Positions 1 to 25,981 of a DNA stretch of 64,000 nt are shown here, in pieces. The position numbers and the translations under genes are program-made. The stretch covers positions 12,470,060-12,534,059 of the forward strand of contig OZ038529.1 of assembly GCA_964036665.1 (NCBI GenBank), read 5' to 3'. This stretch comes from Gordius sp. MW1. Taxonomy: Eukaryota > Nematomorpha > Gordioida > Gordea > Gordiidae. The notes beneath the pieces were generated by a model. It saw nothing but the letters and a program-made list of their open reading frames with translations. It was not told where the DNA came from and did not search any database. Each line of letters opens with the position of its first letter. Positions within the stretch are counted from its first letter, which is position 1.

Positions 1-285
1 ACTAAAAATAAATTATTAACATACCCAAGAAAACTCAACAGAGGTAACATCCACTTCAAATACAAATTTTTAACACCCTTAAATAAAATCAAAGAAATTA
101 ACATAAACACAATTTAAATCATTTTAAGTTATCTCAAAAAAGAAATTTTAGCTTATTTTAATTAATTAACCCTATTAAAAACATCAGGGATTAAAAATTA
201 TAGAAGATTATTACCCTCTTAATCAATGTTCCTCATAGATTTGTTATCGGGAATGTTATAAAGTGTTAAAAACAAATTATAATTA

Positions 286-600
286 TTATAATATTTCGTC
301 CTTATAAAGGACATGGTCAGAAAAAAATAAAAAACAAAATAAATGTAAATAAAATAGGAAAAAAACTAAAGAGAATGTTGACAAGTTTGTGTGTAGCCAA
401 GGGTAAAGGGGTACCCTTCCCATATCTTCATTTAAAGTGGGGTTAAGTCTTCTAATAAAGAAGGACTCCAACGTCTTCCTTTCAAAATATGATTTTGTAA
501 AAAGTAATATTGAGTGTTTAGGTTTCGTATGATTTTCTTGTAAAATGGGGAGGAGCTGGCTGACTAACAAGCGTGAAAAAGAATAAGAAAAAAAGTTCAA
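286..600 (-). pseudogene. Possible GIY-YIG tail of a Penelope-like or related retroelement
   Basis: This open stretch contains the string SYFERKTLESFFIRRLNPTLN. It resembles the end of the GIY-YIG endonuclease domain found in Penelope-like elements, where a lysine/arginine-E-x-L-F-I-R motif precedes a PTLN motif. No catalytic GIY or YIG segment is visible upstream, and no reverse transcriptase lies nearby. It is therefore at best a fragment. The rest of 1-1483 shows nothing else recognisable. Confidence 0.3.
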
Positions 601-1483
601 ATTATTATTAATCTAGACTTTAGCAGAGTCTAGCGCGATTTTGCATTACTATATATAATAAGTAAGTTGATTTTCGATATAAATCAAAATAGTTAAAGTT
701 GACAAAGAGTTTCTTTTTTATTTAACCCTGAGATGGTTATACGATTAAGATGCTTTATTTCTAATTTGGTTCGATTTGCTTTCCCAGCTTTAAAGCCATT
801 CATTTAAAAAACTCGAAGCATAGGGATAAAACGAAAACCGTTTCCCGATTGGACGTATATTAAATTAATAAATAAAAAATAGGAATAATAACAATTTTTA
901 CTTGATCATATGCATGAGACGAGTCACGCGAATTGGCTAGCTTGTTAAAATTTTCCACAATTAATGGTTCTTGATTTGCCCGTAGCGATGATATTATATC
1001 AGATTTATTTTTCTATTTCGGTGGAGTTATAATAATACAAATATTTAATATAAATTAAGTCAATTTAAGCAATGAATACTTCTACAATTTTGCAATAGCA
1101 TAATTTTTAACAAAGGTTTTTATAAAAAATACATAAGTAGAATTTTGATGACTAGCAAAAATAGCAATAGAAATGACATCAAATAATTGTTTAATGACGT
1201 CTAAATTTAATTGTTAATGATTTGATTTTAAAAAGTGTATAATTAATTAAAGATCATAATTGTCTAAAAGGATTTAATTGGGTTTGTATTGTATTAAAAT
1301 TATATTAGTATTTTATCTCATTTCCACAAAGACATTCACACATCAAACTCCACTTTAAAGGTATACATAACTTATAAAAAGTATAAAATGAATCTAATTA
1401 AAATGACGTTTAAACTGAGGTAAAGAATGTTGAAAATATTATACAACAATTACGCGAATGAATTATAAATAATGAATAATAGA

Positions 1484-15897
<14,414 letters not shown>

Positions 15898-16329
15898 TTG
15901 AAAATTTAAAACAATTATCGATCGCACATAAATGATAGTGTTTCAAAACAACGTATTCCTTCCCTAATGTGCACTTTTCGTATCTAATTCACAAATTCTT
16001 ATAAATATTATATGGGACAAGACAGAGTTTGAATAAGAAGAGGTGGGGATAGGTTCGGCAACAATTTTAGGAGAAGCAAATAATGATTTTTGTAATCTTA
16101 ACCATGATAGTTCAACGTATGTGATATACAAGGCAGGCGCCTTCCCAGGGATTTCTTAAGGGAGGGCATTTAACTATATCAACCAGCTTGGGTTATTATA
16201 AATGTTGTCGGCCCGTTTAGTTTGTCTTCAGCACCAGCTAATTTCCCAATATTTATGGGTACCTTATTAAACGACTCACAATACAGGGGTTTACCTGGAT
16301 AATATAATAATTACCGACAAAAATAATGA

Positions 16330-17050
16330 TGAGCACAAAGTCAACGTCCTCAGAATTCTAATAAAATTGAATGATTTAGGGGTTAAGGCACTGTTTAATA
16401 AAATTTGATTTTTGGGAAAATTCGTAGAATTTTTAGGTTATTTGATACGTAGAGAGGGAATGGATCCATCTATAACAAAGATAAGAATCATCTGAAACAT
16501 CCACAAACAGATCAGAGTTCAAATCTTTTCTTGGGTTACTTTGCTACCAAGACATGTTTGTTTATAATATTCTGTACCTTATCTCTTTTACATAAACCTA
16601 CGGGTGCAAAAGCTTTATATGATAATAGGACGAGAACTATATATTTTTTATAAGTTTAATCGATTTTAAAGAATTTTAATACAATTTATCTTCAACTTTA
16701 CGATGGTGCTTGACACCGACGCTTTTAATAAAGGTTTTAAGGCAGTGTTGTCCTATGGAATAAATGCTAGACGCACTGCGTTTTATTGCACATGCTTCAG
16801 AAAGATTTACCAAAGCAGAGAAAAGGTATGCTACAGCCAGGGCACTACTATGGGCGGTACACAAATTTCCCACCTACCTATATGGAAGTAAATATATATA
16901 AAAATGGATCATAAACCTTTAATTTTTTGGAGAAAATAAAGACCTCGACCTATCAGTTATAGGACTTCGACCTTTCTTTGAAGTACATTGAGGGCAAACA
17001 CAAAAAAGTAGCTGACGCACTTACAAGGACATCCTTGCACCTAACAGAAA
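16330..17050 (+). pseudogene. Ty3/gypsy reverse transcriptase / RNase H relic
   Basis: Three recognisable pieces appear in order: the end of RT (LGYLIRREGMDPSITKIR at about 16435), the RNase H start (LDTDAFNKGFKAVLS at about 16705) and the RNase H end (KYIEGKHKKVADALTRT at about 16980-17034). Stops and frameshifts separate them. No LTRs were seen around it. It is much more decayed than the element at 25-29 kb and is not the same family. Confidence 0.7.
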
Positions 17051-17294
17051 TACGGCAACGATTATAAATATTATTCTTAAGTATATTACTACTTAAAGAA
17101 CTAGTGATGAAGAAACACTCTAAAACTACTTAATATAAATTTTTTATAAATAACGTATCCAAAAAGGAAGTTCCACAAGAATTGGGGGTCTTCTATAATC
17201 GCAAAGCATGGCTAAGATGTGAAAACAATTTATTACTTATGTATGGACTTATTGATATATCCTCATCTATTCGGCAGTGAGTGTTAATCAATCT

Positions 17295-18005
17295 TAGAGG
17301 TGTGCACGGATCAAATTTTTTGATCCGATCCGATCCGAGTTTTTTAAAATCTAAATTCGATCCGATTCGAGTTTTTCAATCCGATCCGATCCGAAATTTT
17401 TTAAATAAAATTTTACGAACAGAACTTTTTATTGATGATTAAATTCAAAATACATAAAAATAAGGTATAACAATTTTAATAGACCTGAATTAAATATAAA
17501 ATTTTATTTGACTAATTCCATATTATCATATAAAAATAATAAAGAATCTAAATTTTCTGGTTTAATTCGCGTTCTTCTTTCTTCTAATGTTCTTCCAGCC
17601 ACCGAGAAATTTCTTTCCGAAGTAGCAGGTATAGCTAAAACTTTATTTGCCAGCTTACTGTTTGATATGAAACCCACCATTTCAGCAAATCTTTTTTTGA
17701 TTCATATTTGCAATCTTGATTTTTTAACGAAAGGTAAATTGAGATTTCATCGGTAAGGTGAGAGGTGGTATTGGGCATCAAAAATGGTAAAGTAAAAAAA
17801 GAATGCAAAGATAATTATGAAAAGGTATACTAAAAATTATTAATTTAATTAATTAGAACTTATTGTTGTTTATTTAAATTTGAAAATCCGATCCGATCCG
17901 ACTAAAATAAGATGTTGATCCGATCCGACTTCCAAAATTAAAATGTTGATCCGATCCGATCCGAGTTCAGACGGATCGGATCGGATTGATCCGTGCACAC
18001 CTCTA
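17295..18005 (-). mobile_element. hAT element with perfect 8-bp target duplication
   Basis: Terminal inverted repeats TAGAGGTGTGCACGGATCA (left) and TGATCCGTGCACACCTCTA (right) are flanked by identical ATCAATCT at 17287-17294 and 18006-18013. Subterminal GATCCGATCC repeats follow both ends. The 8-bp duplication, the TAGAGGTG-type ends and the coding remnant all agree with hAT. At 711 bp it is an internal-deletion derivative with only the transposase 3' end. Confidence 0.88.
17485..17720 (-). pseudogene. hAT transposase C-terminal (hATC dimerisation) fragment
   Basis: The minus strand encodes LLKWWVS, then a frame change, then LAIPATSERNFSVAGRTLEE and RRTRIKPENLDSLLFLYDN. This is the classic hAT C-terminal dimerisation block (IPATS-x-ER-x-FS-x-AGR). 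The catalytic region and BED finger are missing, and the WW and IPATS parts lie in different frames. The fragment is inactive. The plus-strand frame 17508-17756 is its shadow. Confidence 0.8.
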
Positions 18006-18129
18006 ATCAATCTGTATACAAGTCATCCCAGAATATGATCAAAGAAATCGTGCGAGGTACTTTTGTTAGTGGCCTCAGCTAAATTATGAGATTGAAAAAT
18101 TTGTCAGTGCGTTTGAACCATTCAAAAAA

Positions 18130-18725
18130 ATCATGAAGAACCAGAGAAGTTCCTTTATTTTGATGGAATGTTCCCGATAATCCTTTGCTCTTCTTTTGCC
18201 TTAATTGTCCATCTCTCCGCTCTATACATTACCGCGGGCACAATAAAGGTTTTATATAATCGTCCCTGCAATTGAGTGGTACGGTTTGTCACAGAAACTC
18301 AACTCTTGAATTTTAGCCAGCCTGCGCTAATTATTGCCTTAATTTTACATTCCACATTCACACCCCCATCACATTGTACCCTCTAAACGAGATATTTGAA
18401 TTCCTCCTTAACACCAGTCATCGAATTTCCGATGTGAATTTTTGTATTCATTTCTAACTCTAAGCATATGTACACAGTTTTATCCCTGTTGAACCTAAGG
18501 CCATTGCTTTCAATTCGATCCATCCACACTTTTACCGGCCTAGCTAATTCCACATTTGAAGCGCACAGCACTAAATCATTTGCAAAGAGCATTGCTCAAG
18601 GTGATTCGCGTTTCAGGTCCTTATTTATGCAATCCATCAACGTTATGAAGAGCAATAAACTTAATGCCAATCCTTGTGCATACCGAAATTTAGACTGAAT
18701 CTTTTTATGTACCACTGGATGTTCT
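18130..18725 (-). pseudogene. RTE-like non-LTR reverse transcriptase relic
   Basis: On the minus strand, YAQGLALSLLLFITLMDCIN is followed by a stop and then MLFANDLVLCASN, KVWMDRIESNGLRFNRDKT, VKEEFKYL and a degenerate thumb/C-terminal region. The layout (QG-x-ALSPLLF, FADDLVL, W-x-x-LE-x-x-GLR-x-x-x-x-KT) is that of RTE-clade LINEs. The catalytic FADD has become FAND, and there are several stops, so this copy is dead. A CIKDL-type stretch just before FAND supports continuity of the RT palm. Confidence 0.75.
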
Positions 18726-20099
18726 TACTATGGTTTTAAGTTACTACAATCAAAATCGAGTAAATGATAATCACTGAAAAGAAATTTAAAAAAAATTATC
18801 ATTTAAGCGATTTTCAACACTATAAGATTAAATTTTTTTTAACATTTATACATAATTATTGCAATTATGTCATTTATATTATAATAAAACATTTTAAAAT
18901 TACATTTAATATGATTTATGACAAATATGGGGGGTTATAAACAAAATTAATTGGATAATAAACAATCGCCTTATATGCACCTTCTGGAGGAAGAGACTTC
19001 TCAAACAACAACAACCCACATTTGGCAAATCTCGAATGATAAATACTTTTAAATAAAATTAATGTAATCATATTTTTATATCTAAATGCGTTCCGTATAT
19101 TTACAACACTTTTTTTATAATATGTATTTTATAATTACAAAATAAGAATTTAATTTTTTTATTAGTAAGAGATTTATAGGTTTTAAATTTGGGTGATTAG
19201 CGTTTGGTTTCATTAATTTCCAATTTTATTCTGACCTTTTAAAGCACGGTGAGCATATTTTGCTAAGGTAAAGAATTCCGTTTTTGCTTCTTCTTTGCTT
19301 TAGATTTCCTGCACTAATTCAATTACATCACTCTCTTCACAAGTATAATTATCTTGATCTTCACCAAATAAAAGTCATTGTAAACAAATATAATATTACT
19401 TATTTCTTTAATTATATTAACATCAGTATAATCACATCCAATCATCATATTAGTCTAATCATTTGGGTGGCTCTTCAATTGTAACTTACAAATGAGGAGC
19501 TATCTTTAAAATGTTTGGATATAAATGAGCAGCCAGAAGGCTTTTCTCCTCCACAATCCCTGCTTATCAAGTGTGTCCTCAATTTGAATCAAAGAATAAT
19601 CATTTTCATTGTGAAAACTAAGCTTTTTTAATAAATTGGCAATGGTTTTGTTTCACACAGCCTTTTATGATGCATCAATAGAAATAATGCATCTAGAGCT
19701 GCTAAAGTTACTTTTCCATAGATACTAGTTAAGTTACAGTTACTTTCAAAAAATATTTAACTAATTACAGTTACAGTTGCATTCTTTTAAAAGTAACTGA
19801 ATACAGTTCTAGATACTTACCTGATGGAATTAGTTATATTGAAAGTTACTCGGTTCAATCAAAAAAACCAGTTTTTTAAATATAATTAATTCAAATTTTA
19901 AAATAATTACAGGGTAAGATATGGTGATTCGATTTTACTAAATGTTATATTCTATATTGTTGTCTAATAATATCCGCTTTTCACTAAATTTAGTTTACCA
20001 AGACTAAATAAGCACCCGACGGCGAAGCTGGATGGTAGGGATACAATCAATTGAATAAAAAGTTTTTTCAATTTAGGCTAATTACACAGCTCTAAAAAT

Positions 20100-20920
20100 A
20101 TTAACTTTTTGTATCCCGCAATCCGACCAATTCTGATAGAGAATTTTGCGCTGAAAAATAATAGGTTTTTAGTTTTTTTTGCACGATTACCAGCTTTTAA
20201 GATATATGAGTTTGAAAGTGCCAAATGCCGTTTTTAAGCCTTTTAAGGCTAAATTGCCATGGTATTTTTAATATTTAGTGAAAAATAGTAATATATTCAT
20301 GTAGATTAAAGTTTCATCTATAGGTCCATTCTTTTATTTTTTATATCTCCCTTATACTCAAATTTATACGCGTTTGCATAAACCCCTTCCCCTATCTTCG
20401 TCCCACTATGTCTGGAAAAAGGAGTTCATTAGAGTTTATACTCTACACGCGCTGTTTACTAACAGATCTCTCTCTCCCTTTCTCCATCTCTTCCACTCCC
20501 GCCCCCATATCTATCTAAGCACACACGAAGGGGGCAGGAGTGGAGAAAAAAGAGAGGAGAGTAATTAAAGGGAGAGATATATGTGTTAGTAAACAGCACG
20601 TGTGTAGTATGAACTCTAATGAACTCCTTTTCCAGACATAGGGGGACGCATTTTGATAAGGAGAAGGAGTTTACGCAAACGCATATAAATTTGAGTAAGG
20701 GGGATATTAAAAAAAAAGAATATAGATGAAACTTTAATCTACATGAATATATTTCTGTTTTTCACTAAATATAAAAAATATTATCAATTTAGGCTTAAAA
20801 AGGCTTAAAAAGGGCATTTTTGCACTTTCAAAATCTTAAAAGCTGGTAATCGTAAAAAAAACTATTTCAGGGCAAAAATCTCTACCAAAATTATTGGTCA
20901 GATTGCGGAATATTTTTTTT
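20100..20920. mobile_element. Non-coding foldback element, arms about 400 bp
   Basis: The left arm from CCGCAATCCGACCAATT (about 20115) is mirrored by the right arm ending AATTATTGGTCAGATTGCGG (about 20908). The pairing continues inward through CTTTTAAG/CTTAAAAG, the CATGTAGATTAAAGTTTCAT block and the GTCTGGAAAAAGGAGTTCAT block to a pyrimidine/purine-rich centre near 20470-20550. The apparent frames inside are palindrome artefacts. Target duplication was not identified. Confidence 0.8.
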
Positions 20921-21249
20921 GCCTGTGTTATCATATGTTTTTAAAAATCCATCATTATTATTAGAATTGATAAAAATGTAAATGGACTTTTGGATCCTTT
21001 TAGACAATTATTAAACTAGGTCCTGTCCTATAGGAGCTAATATGTAAGTCATCTTGAGGTTCAATTTGCAAACAAATATTATCTTCTGGTTTCTTTTTTG
21101 TTTAAGGAAAAGTATTCCATGGCAAAATTGTTTTGTTTTGAATTTCCATGTTAAATTAAAATAAAACAAGTTGTATAATTATAAAATATAAATAATTCAA
21201 AAACCTTCATCATTAATATATAATAAGTAATATTAAATGGCTTAATAGT

Positions 21250-21990
21250 CATAATTTACCCAGACCCGCACCTCCAGGAGGCTCTCCACACGTGGGACGC
21301 GGACAAGCTCGAGTCAACCGCACGATCACTCGGAGTGACTCAAAAGGAATAAGACCCCCCTGATAGCACGTTCCATAGCTTATCATTCTTCGAACGAACT
21401 ATCTCAGGTTAACTCCTTTTCAACTGGATCTCTTCCAAGAGCGGTTACGAATCGCTCGAAGCAATCCCAAGCAAAAATTTGCGACACCATATGTCTGGGG
21501 AGGAGTTACGCATTGTCATAGTCATATCCCCTTTTGTATGCGATTTCTGCAAACAGCCGGTCCAACCCAATAGACATCGTCTCCTCCATTGCATACGGCG
21601 ATAACTAAAGTTATCGGCCAGTACCTTAGAGGCTGGCTCTTGGAGCCCGTCGGCCATGGCACAACCGACGGGAAAAGGCCAGACGGCGTCACATTCGTTC
21701 CCTGGTCTCGTGGACTATATCTAACTTGGGACTTTACCACGGTCGACTTATTTGCCCCATCCAACTTCTCTCCCGAACTTGTGTGCAGAGATTAGCAAGA
21801 CAACCAAATATTCTTCCCTCACGGACACAATATTCATTCCCGTAGTGGCAACCACAATCGGAAATTAAGGCAATGAAGCTCTCGCTCTCTTGAAACAAAA
21901 AAGCGTTCTACCGTCTCATTAGATTTGAAAGAGTGCTTTTTTATCAGGCAAAAGATCACAATGGAAATCGTTAAATTAAATACGATTTCC
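21250..21990 (+). pseudogene. LINE 3' fragment with CxxC...H finger and KRPDG endonuclease-like motif
   Basis: Plus-strand pieces in shifting frames read LEAIPSKNLRHHMSGEELRI, then CDFCKQPVQPNRHRLLHC, then GKRPDGVTFVPWSRGLYLTW followed by D. These correspond block by block to the better preserved LINE end at 43441-44446. They fit the C-terminal region of a non-LTR retrotransposon with a zinc knuckle and a PD-(D/E)XK-like segment (RPDG ... WD). The copy is broken by stops and frameshifts. It is nested in the hAT-like element at 19694-22282. Confidence 0.7.
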
Positions 21991-22734
21991 ATACACGGAT
22001 CAATGCCATAAGTTTAGTATTAGCGCGTTTATATAGTTTTTTAGTCGTGAATGTAATTTTTTTTAAACCGTTTCAATAAATTTATACATTATAAAGAAAA
22101 CATTAATAAACGATTAAAAGTAAAAAATTATTGATTTTTAAATTTTATAAAATTTAACTTTAATTAAATAGTTAATTAATGTAACTAACTACAGTTACAG
22201 TTCCTCTGAATTAAAAGTAGCTGATTACACTTTTAGTAAGAAAAGGAACAAGTTCCACGTAACTAGTTACTTAACAGCTCTAAATGCATTTAATAAAAAT
22301 ATCTGTTAGCAAAGTTTTGTCCATTATTTTAAAAATAGGCTATTGCTTTTTGTATAATGCAGTTTTTGTAATAATTTTCAAATGATTGTATAATTCCTTG
22401 ATCTAATGTTTATGTTATAGAGGTAGTGTTTAGAGGTAGAAACATTATCTTTATATGATTTAGCCGGATGTTTATTTTATGGCAATTTGCATTGTCACAA
22501 AGCTAGCCAATATCTTTTTTTTTAGCTTAATTTCTTTGTCTAATTGTCTTTTAAATAAACTTCTGGTGCTCCATGATCTTTTGCTTAAAAATAATACTTA
22601 AGATTTTTCTATAATCTGTAATTTCTCACAAAAGCTATGGTTAAACAATCATTAATAACATATATATAACAAATAATCAGTTAAAAAAGTATAGTATTTA
22701 TTTGAAATTACAACTTATTCGATAGATATTAATT

Positions 22735-22812
22735 CAATTATGTCAAAATCGCTTAAGTGAGAATCGCTGGGCCTTGAATTTTGAAAAAATTCTCACTTAA
22801 GCGATTTTTAGC
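22735..22812. repeat. Short inverted repeat TCGCTTAAGTGAGAAT
   Basis: The sequence AAATCGCTTAAGTGAGAATCG is followed after about 20 bp by ATTCTCACTTAAGCGATTT. Related motifs (TTATCATTTAAGCGATTTTC; ACTTATCCGATT) recur near 18770-18830 and, several times in tandem, at 30005-30250. They look like debris of one dispersed family. No function is claimed. Confidence 0.55.
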
Positions 22813-23049
22813 ACTTATACGATTAATTTAATTATTCATTTAATTTTTAAAATCTTTTCAACTCGTAATATTTTTATCAAAATTGAGGTTCCAAAAATTA
22901 CTTTTTTAATATATAATACATATATATAAGTTATTAGAAGAAATTTAAAATTTTGAGCAAACTTAATTTCATGCACTTTATGGTGTTAAACAGAATCAGC
23001 TGACACCTGCTACATACATTAAAAATATAAATAAACAATATTTAAGTAA

Positions 23050-24545
23050 CTAGCTGAACCCGGCAAACGTTGTTTTGCCATTTACCCGGGTGTATTAGCA
23101 GAATTATATCATCTTATAGATAAATTTCAATAGATTAAGAATATATCAAATATAATTGGTAAGTGTTTATTATGCAAAAATATAGTTAAAGAGGGTCCAA
23201 GGCCTAGGCCCACCCAAGAGAAAAAACCTGGCCCCATGCTCCCCCAAGGGAAAAATCTTTGGCCCCCTGGCCCTTCAAGCAATTTTTTTTTAATTTTTTG
23301 TAATTAAGAAACAATATCATAATTATAATTAATTGTTTCAGAATAAAACTTTTAATTCTGAACTTAATAATGCCAGAAGAACTGAGATAAATCAACATTT
23401 ATTGGCAATTTGTTAAAAGTATTTTCATTTTTCTCCTTATTTAACGCGCAAAAAATGACAAAATTGATTCTTTAATTTATTTAGCCACGCAGGAGGGGAC
23501 ACGACCGTCCTAGAATAATAATAATTGACGTGAAAAATAAACCTTAATTATAAATATTTTTTAAAGGGCATGGGCAAAGGGGGCGTCAATTTATAAAAAG
23601 GTTTTCAAAGAGTGTTGCAAAATAGTGGATCAGTTATAAATTTTCATGCTCGTTAATCAAATAAAAATATAGCGCCTGCCTTTATGATAAAATATAAACA
23701 AAAGGTGGATACGGATACGCATATAGTTTATTTAACTAAAAATAACAAATAATTGATATTTTTAAGATAAGGTGTGGCGTTGTGCAAAATTCTGCACCTT
23801 TGCCCCCTCCTTAAGGAAATTTTTTTAAGTCAAATTTACCTATAATCAAAAATTAATCATTAAATTCTGGATACATTTTTTTAAAGCTATCGCTAGAGAC
23901 CTACAAAATGGTATTTTTTGAGGTCATAGTCTGGCCCAAGGCCCCCTCCCCCCAAGGGAAAAATCGTTGGCCCCCTGGCCCTTCAAGCAATTTTTTTTAA
24001 TTTTTTGTAATTAAGAAACAATATCATAATTATAATTATTTGTTTTTGAATAAAACTTTTAATTCTGAACTTAATAATGCCCGAAGAACTGAGATATATC
24101 AACATTTATTAACACTTTGTTAAATAATTTTAATTTTTCTTCTTAATTAACGCGCAAAATGACAAAATTAGATTTTTTAATTTATTTAGCCACGCAGGAG
24201 GGGACACGACCGTCCTATAATAATAAAATTAATAATTGACGTGAAAAATAAGCAAAAAAATGACTTTGATACTCAATGTTTTAAATCGTAAAAACAGCAC
24301 ATGCCTACAATCACACTAAAAACGATAGATACACAGGGTGCGTTTGATTGACATTCGATTAAACGTCAAAACGCATAAAACAAACTCGAAAACTACTGAA
24401 CCGATTTGGCTGGAACCAATCTTAAAACATGCTCCGGAGTGGCAGGAATAAACTGTGAAATTTTGAGCCAAATCGGTCTGGTAGTTTTCCAAAATTGGTG
24501 GCGGCATACATACACACATACATAGTTTCATTTTTATATATAAGA
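23050..24545. repeat. Dispersed element with a duplicated 340-bp block
   Basis: The block running from GGCCCCCTGGCCCTTCAAGC to GAGGGGACACGACCGTCCTA occurs at about 23190-23530 and again at about 23940-24230 in the same orientation. The left end holds CTGAACCCGGCAAACGTTG. The right end holds ACTGAACCGATTTGGCTG and then ACATACACACATACATAG followed by a TATA-rich stretch. Such ends are widespread in invertebrate interspersed repeats. I do not assign a class. Confidence 0.5.
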
Positions 24546-24569
24546 TATATATAAGCCAGATATCATTTA

Positions 24570-24976
24570 ATTGTCTCTTATATCTTTCAATTCATGTTTA
24601 CAAGTTGAATATTTAAAACGTTAATTTATATAGTTAGAGATTATAATCTAACCTGGCAATCAAATAATGGTCTTAAATAATTAGAGCTTTGTATTAACAA
24701 ATGTTTAATTATCTGAGTGCCTTCTTATAACTCTAAATTCGTGCTTAGAAGTTGTTAAATTGAATATTTAGAATAAATTGATATAGTTAGAGTATTATCT
24801 AAGCAGGTGAACTTATAATTAATTAAAACTTAACATTAACAAATGAATAGATATAATCCTAGTGCCATCTTATACCTCTGAATGCCTAAAGTTGTTAATT
24901 CAATATTTAGAATAAATTAATGTAGTTAGAAAGTATTTTCTAAGCAGGTGAACGTATTACATTATTATATAAAGCT
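24570..24976. repeat. Minisatellite, unit about 145-150 bp (left part)
   Basis: Successive units carry the same landmarks: TTGAATATTTA, TATAGTTAGAG, CTAAGCAGGTGAAC (or variants), TTAACATTAACAAATG and AGTGCC-TCTTATA. The CTAAGCAGG landmark is at about 24648 (variant), 24799 and 24941, and again beyond the LTR element at about 29533. The array continues on the right at 29421-29610, so the retrotransposon interrupts it. Confidence 0.7.
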
Positions 24977-25177
24977 TGTAGCGACATGAACATTGAAAAT
25001 GTAGCAAGTCGACGAAACACAGATGTTTTTATCTTCCTCCAATTTCCTCGGTTCATATTATTAACGTTCGCTCGCGTTTCGCTTATATGTTTGTTTGATT
25101 CCCTGTTGTTATAATAAATTCATACTCTCTTAACTCAATAGTTTAAACATTACTAAAGTGGTGAAATAAATACCACA
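24977..25177 (+). repeat. 5' LTR of the Ty3/gypsy element
   Basis: It is 201 bp, beginning TGTAGCGACATG and ending AATACCACA, immediately followed by TTGGTGACC. It differs from the 3' LTR at two sites (ACTCAATAG versus ACTTAATAG, and GAAATAAAT versus GAATTAAAT). Confidence 0.93.
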
Positions 25178-25198
25178 TTGGTGACCGTCCGACGTGAT

Positions 25199-25789
25199 AT
25201 GGATACACAATCGTCTGACAATTCAACTCTCTACAATGAGACAGCATCCAACATTCCCACCACGGCAAACACATCACCAGTATACATCAAGCTACCTACA
25301 TTTCACCTCAGAAACATCCAAATCTGGATAGCTCAGGTCGACGCAATATTTTTCACTAGGAAAATCACATCACAAAGAGTCAAGTATGCTTACCTTTTAG
25401 AATCTCTCCCGGTTGAGATAGCCGAAGAAGTGGCCGACCTTATACTTAACATCCCATATGAAAACCCTTATGAGGTGTTAAAGCAAGCCTTAATCAAAAG
25501 AATGGGTGAGAGTGAAGCAAAAAGAATAGACAAGCTGTTCAAGGACATATATTTGGGAGACAAAACACCGTCCCAATTGCTTAGGCATTTGAAGAGCCTT
25601 GTCGGGGAACATCAAATGAGTGATAAAATTCTAAAAACCCTTTGGACACAAAAACTTCCAAGGGAGGTAACAGGTATATTAACATGCGTAGGAGAAAAAA
25701 AGTCTCTGGCACATTTGGCTGAGGTGGCAGACAAAATCTACGAGACATATACGGCCAACAGCGTAGCTTCCATAGCAAGCCTCAAATGA
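25199..25789 (+). CDS. Gag of the Ty3/gypsy element
   Basis: This is a capsid-type protein of about 196 aa starting MDTQSSDNST. The ATG at 25199 is the first after the primer-binding region. It contains the family-typical VYIKLPTFHLRNIQIWIAQV near residue 35 and the LLESLPVEIAEEV helix. It would form the retrotransposon particle in the cytoplasm. It ends TGA at 25787-25789, overlapping an ATG (25786) in the -1 frame. A zinc-knuckle-like H-H...C-x-x-x-C stretch (HHHKFKGNAQKCTPPC) lies downstream at about 25953-26000, in yet another frame from the following ORF. The nucleocapsid region is therefore frame-disrupted in this copy. Confidence 0.85.
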   Translation: MDTQSSDNSTLYNETASNIPTTANTSPVYIKLPTFHLRNIQIWIAQVDAIFFTRKITSQRVKYAYLLESLPVEIAEEVADLILNIPYENPYEVLKQALIKRMGESEAKRIDKLFKDIYLGDKTPSQLLRHLKSLVGEHQMSDKILKTLWTQKLPREVTGILTCVGEKKSLAHLAEVADKIYETYTANSVASIASLK

Positions 25790-25981
25790 GCCAAACAAAC
25801 GAAGTCCAGGAACTGGTAAAAATGGTCGCACAGTTGGAATTGAAAGTAAACCAGCTGGTCAATCAGCCACCACAAAGTAAAAAGGTTTGGAGATCCTCAA
25901 GCAGATCACGGTCAACATATCAAGACACCGTCGGGAAGAAATTTGTTGGCATCACCACAAGTTCAAGGGTAACGCTCAAAA

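Larger units (their letters stand above)
19694..22282. mobile_element. hAT-like element carrying nested insertions
   Basis: It starts TAGAGCTGCTAAAGTTAC and ends GTTACTTAACAGCTCTA, with subterminal GTTACAGTTAC-type repeats on both sides. It is flanked by AATGCATC (19686-19693) and AATGCATT (22283-22290), an 8-bp duplication with one mismatch. Inside are a foldback (about 20100-20920) and a LINE 3' fragment (about 21250-21990), with AT-rich filler between. No transposase of its own was found. The order of insertion is hAT-like element first, guests later. Confidence 0.65.
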
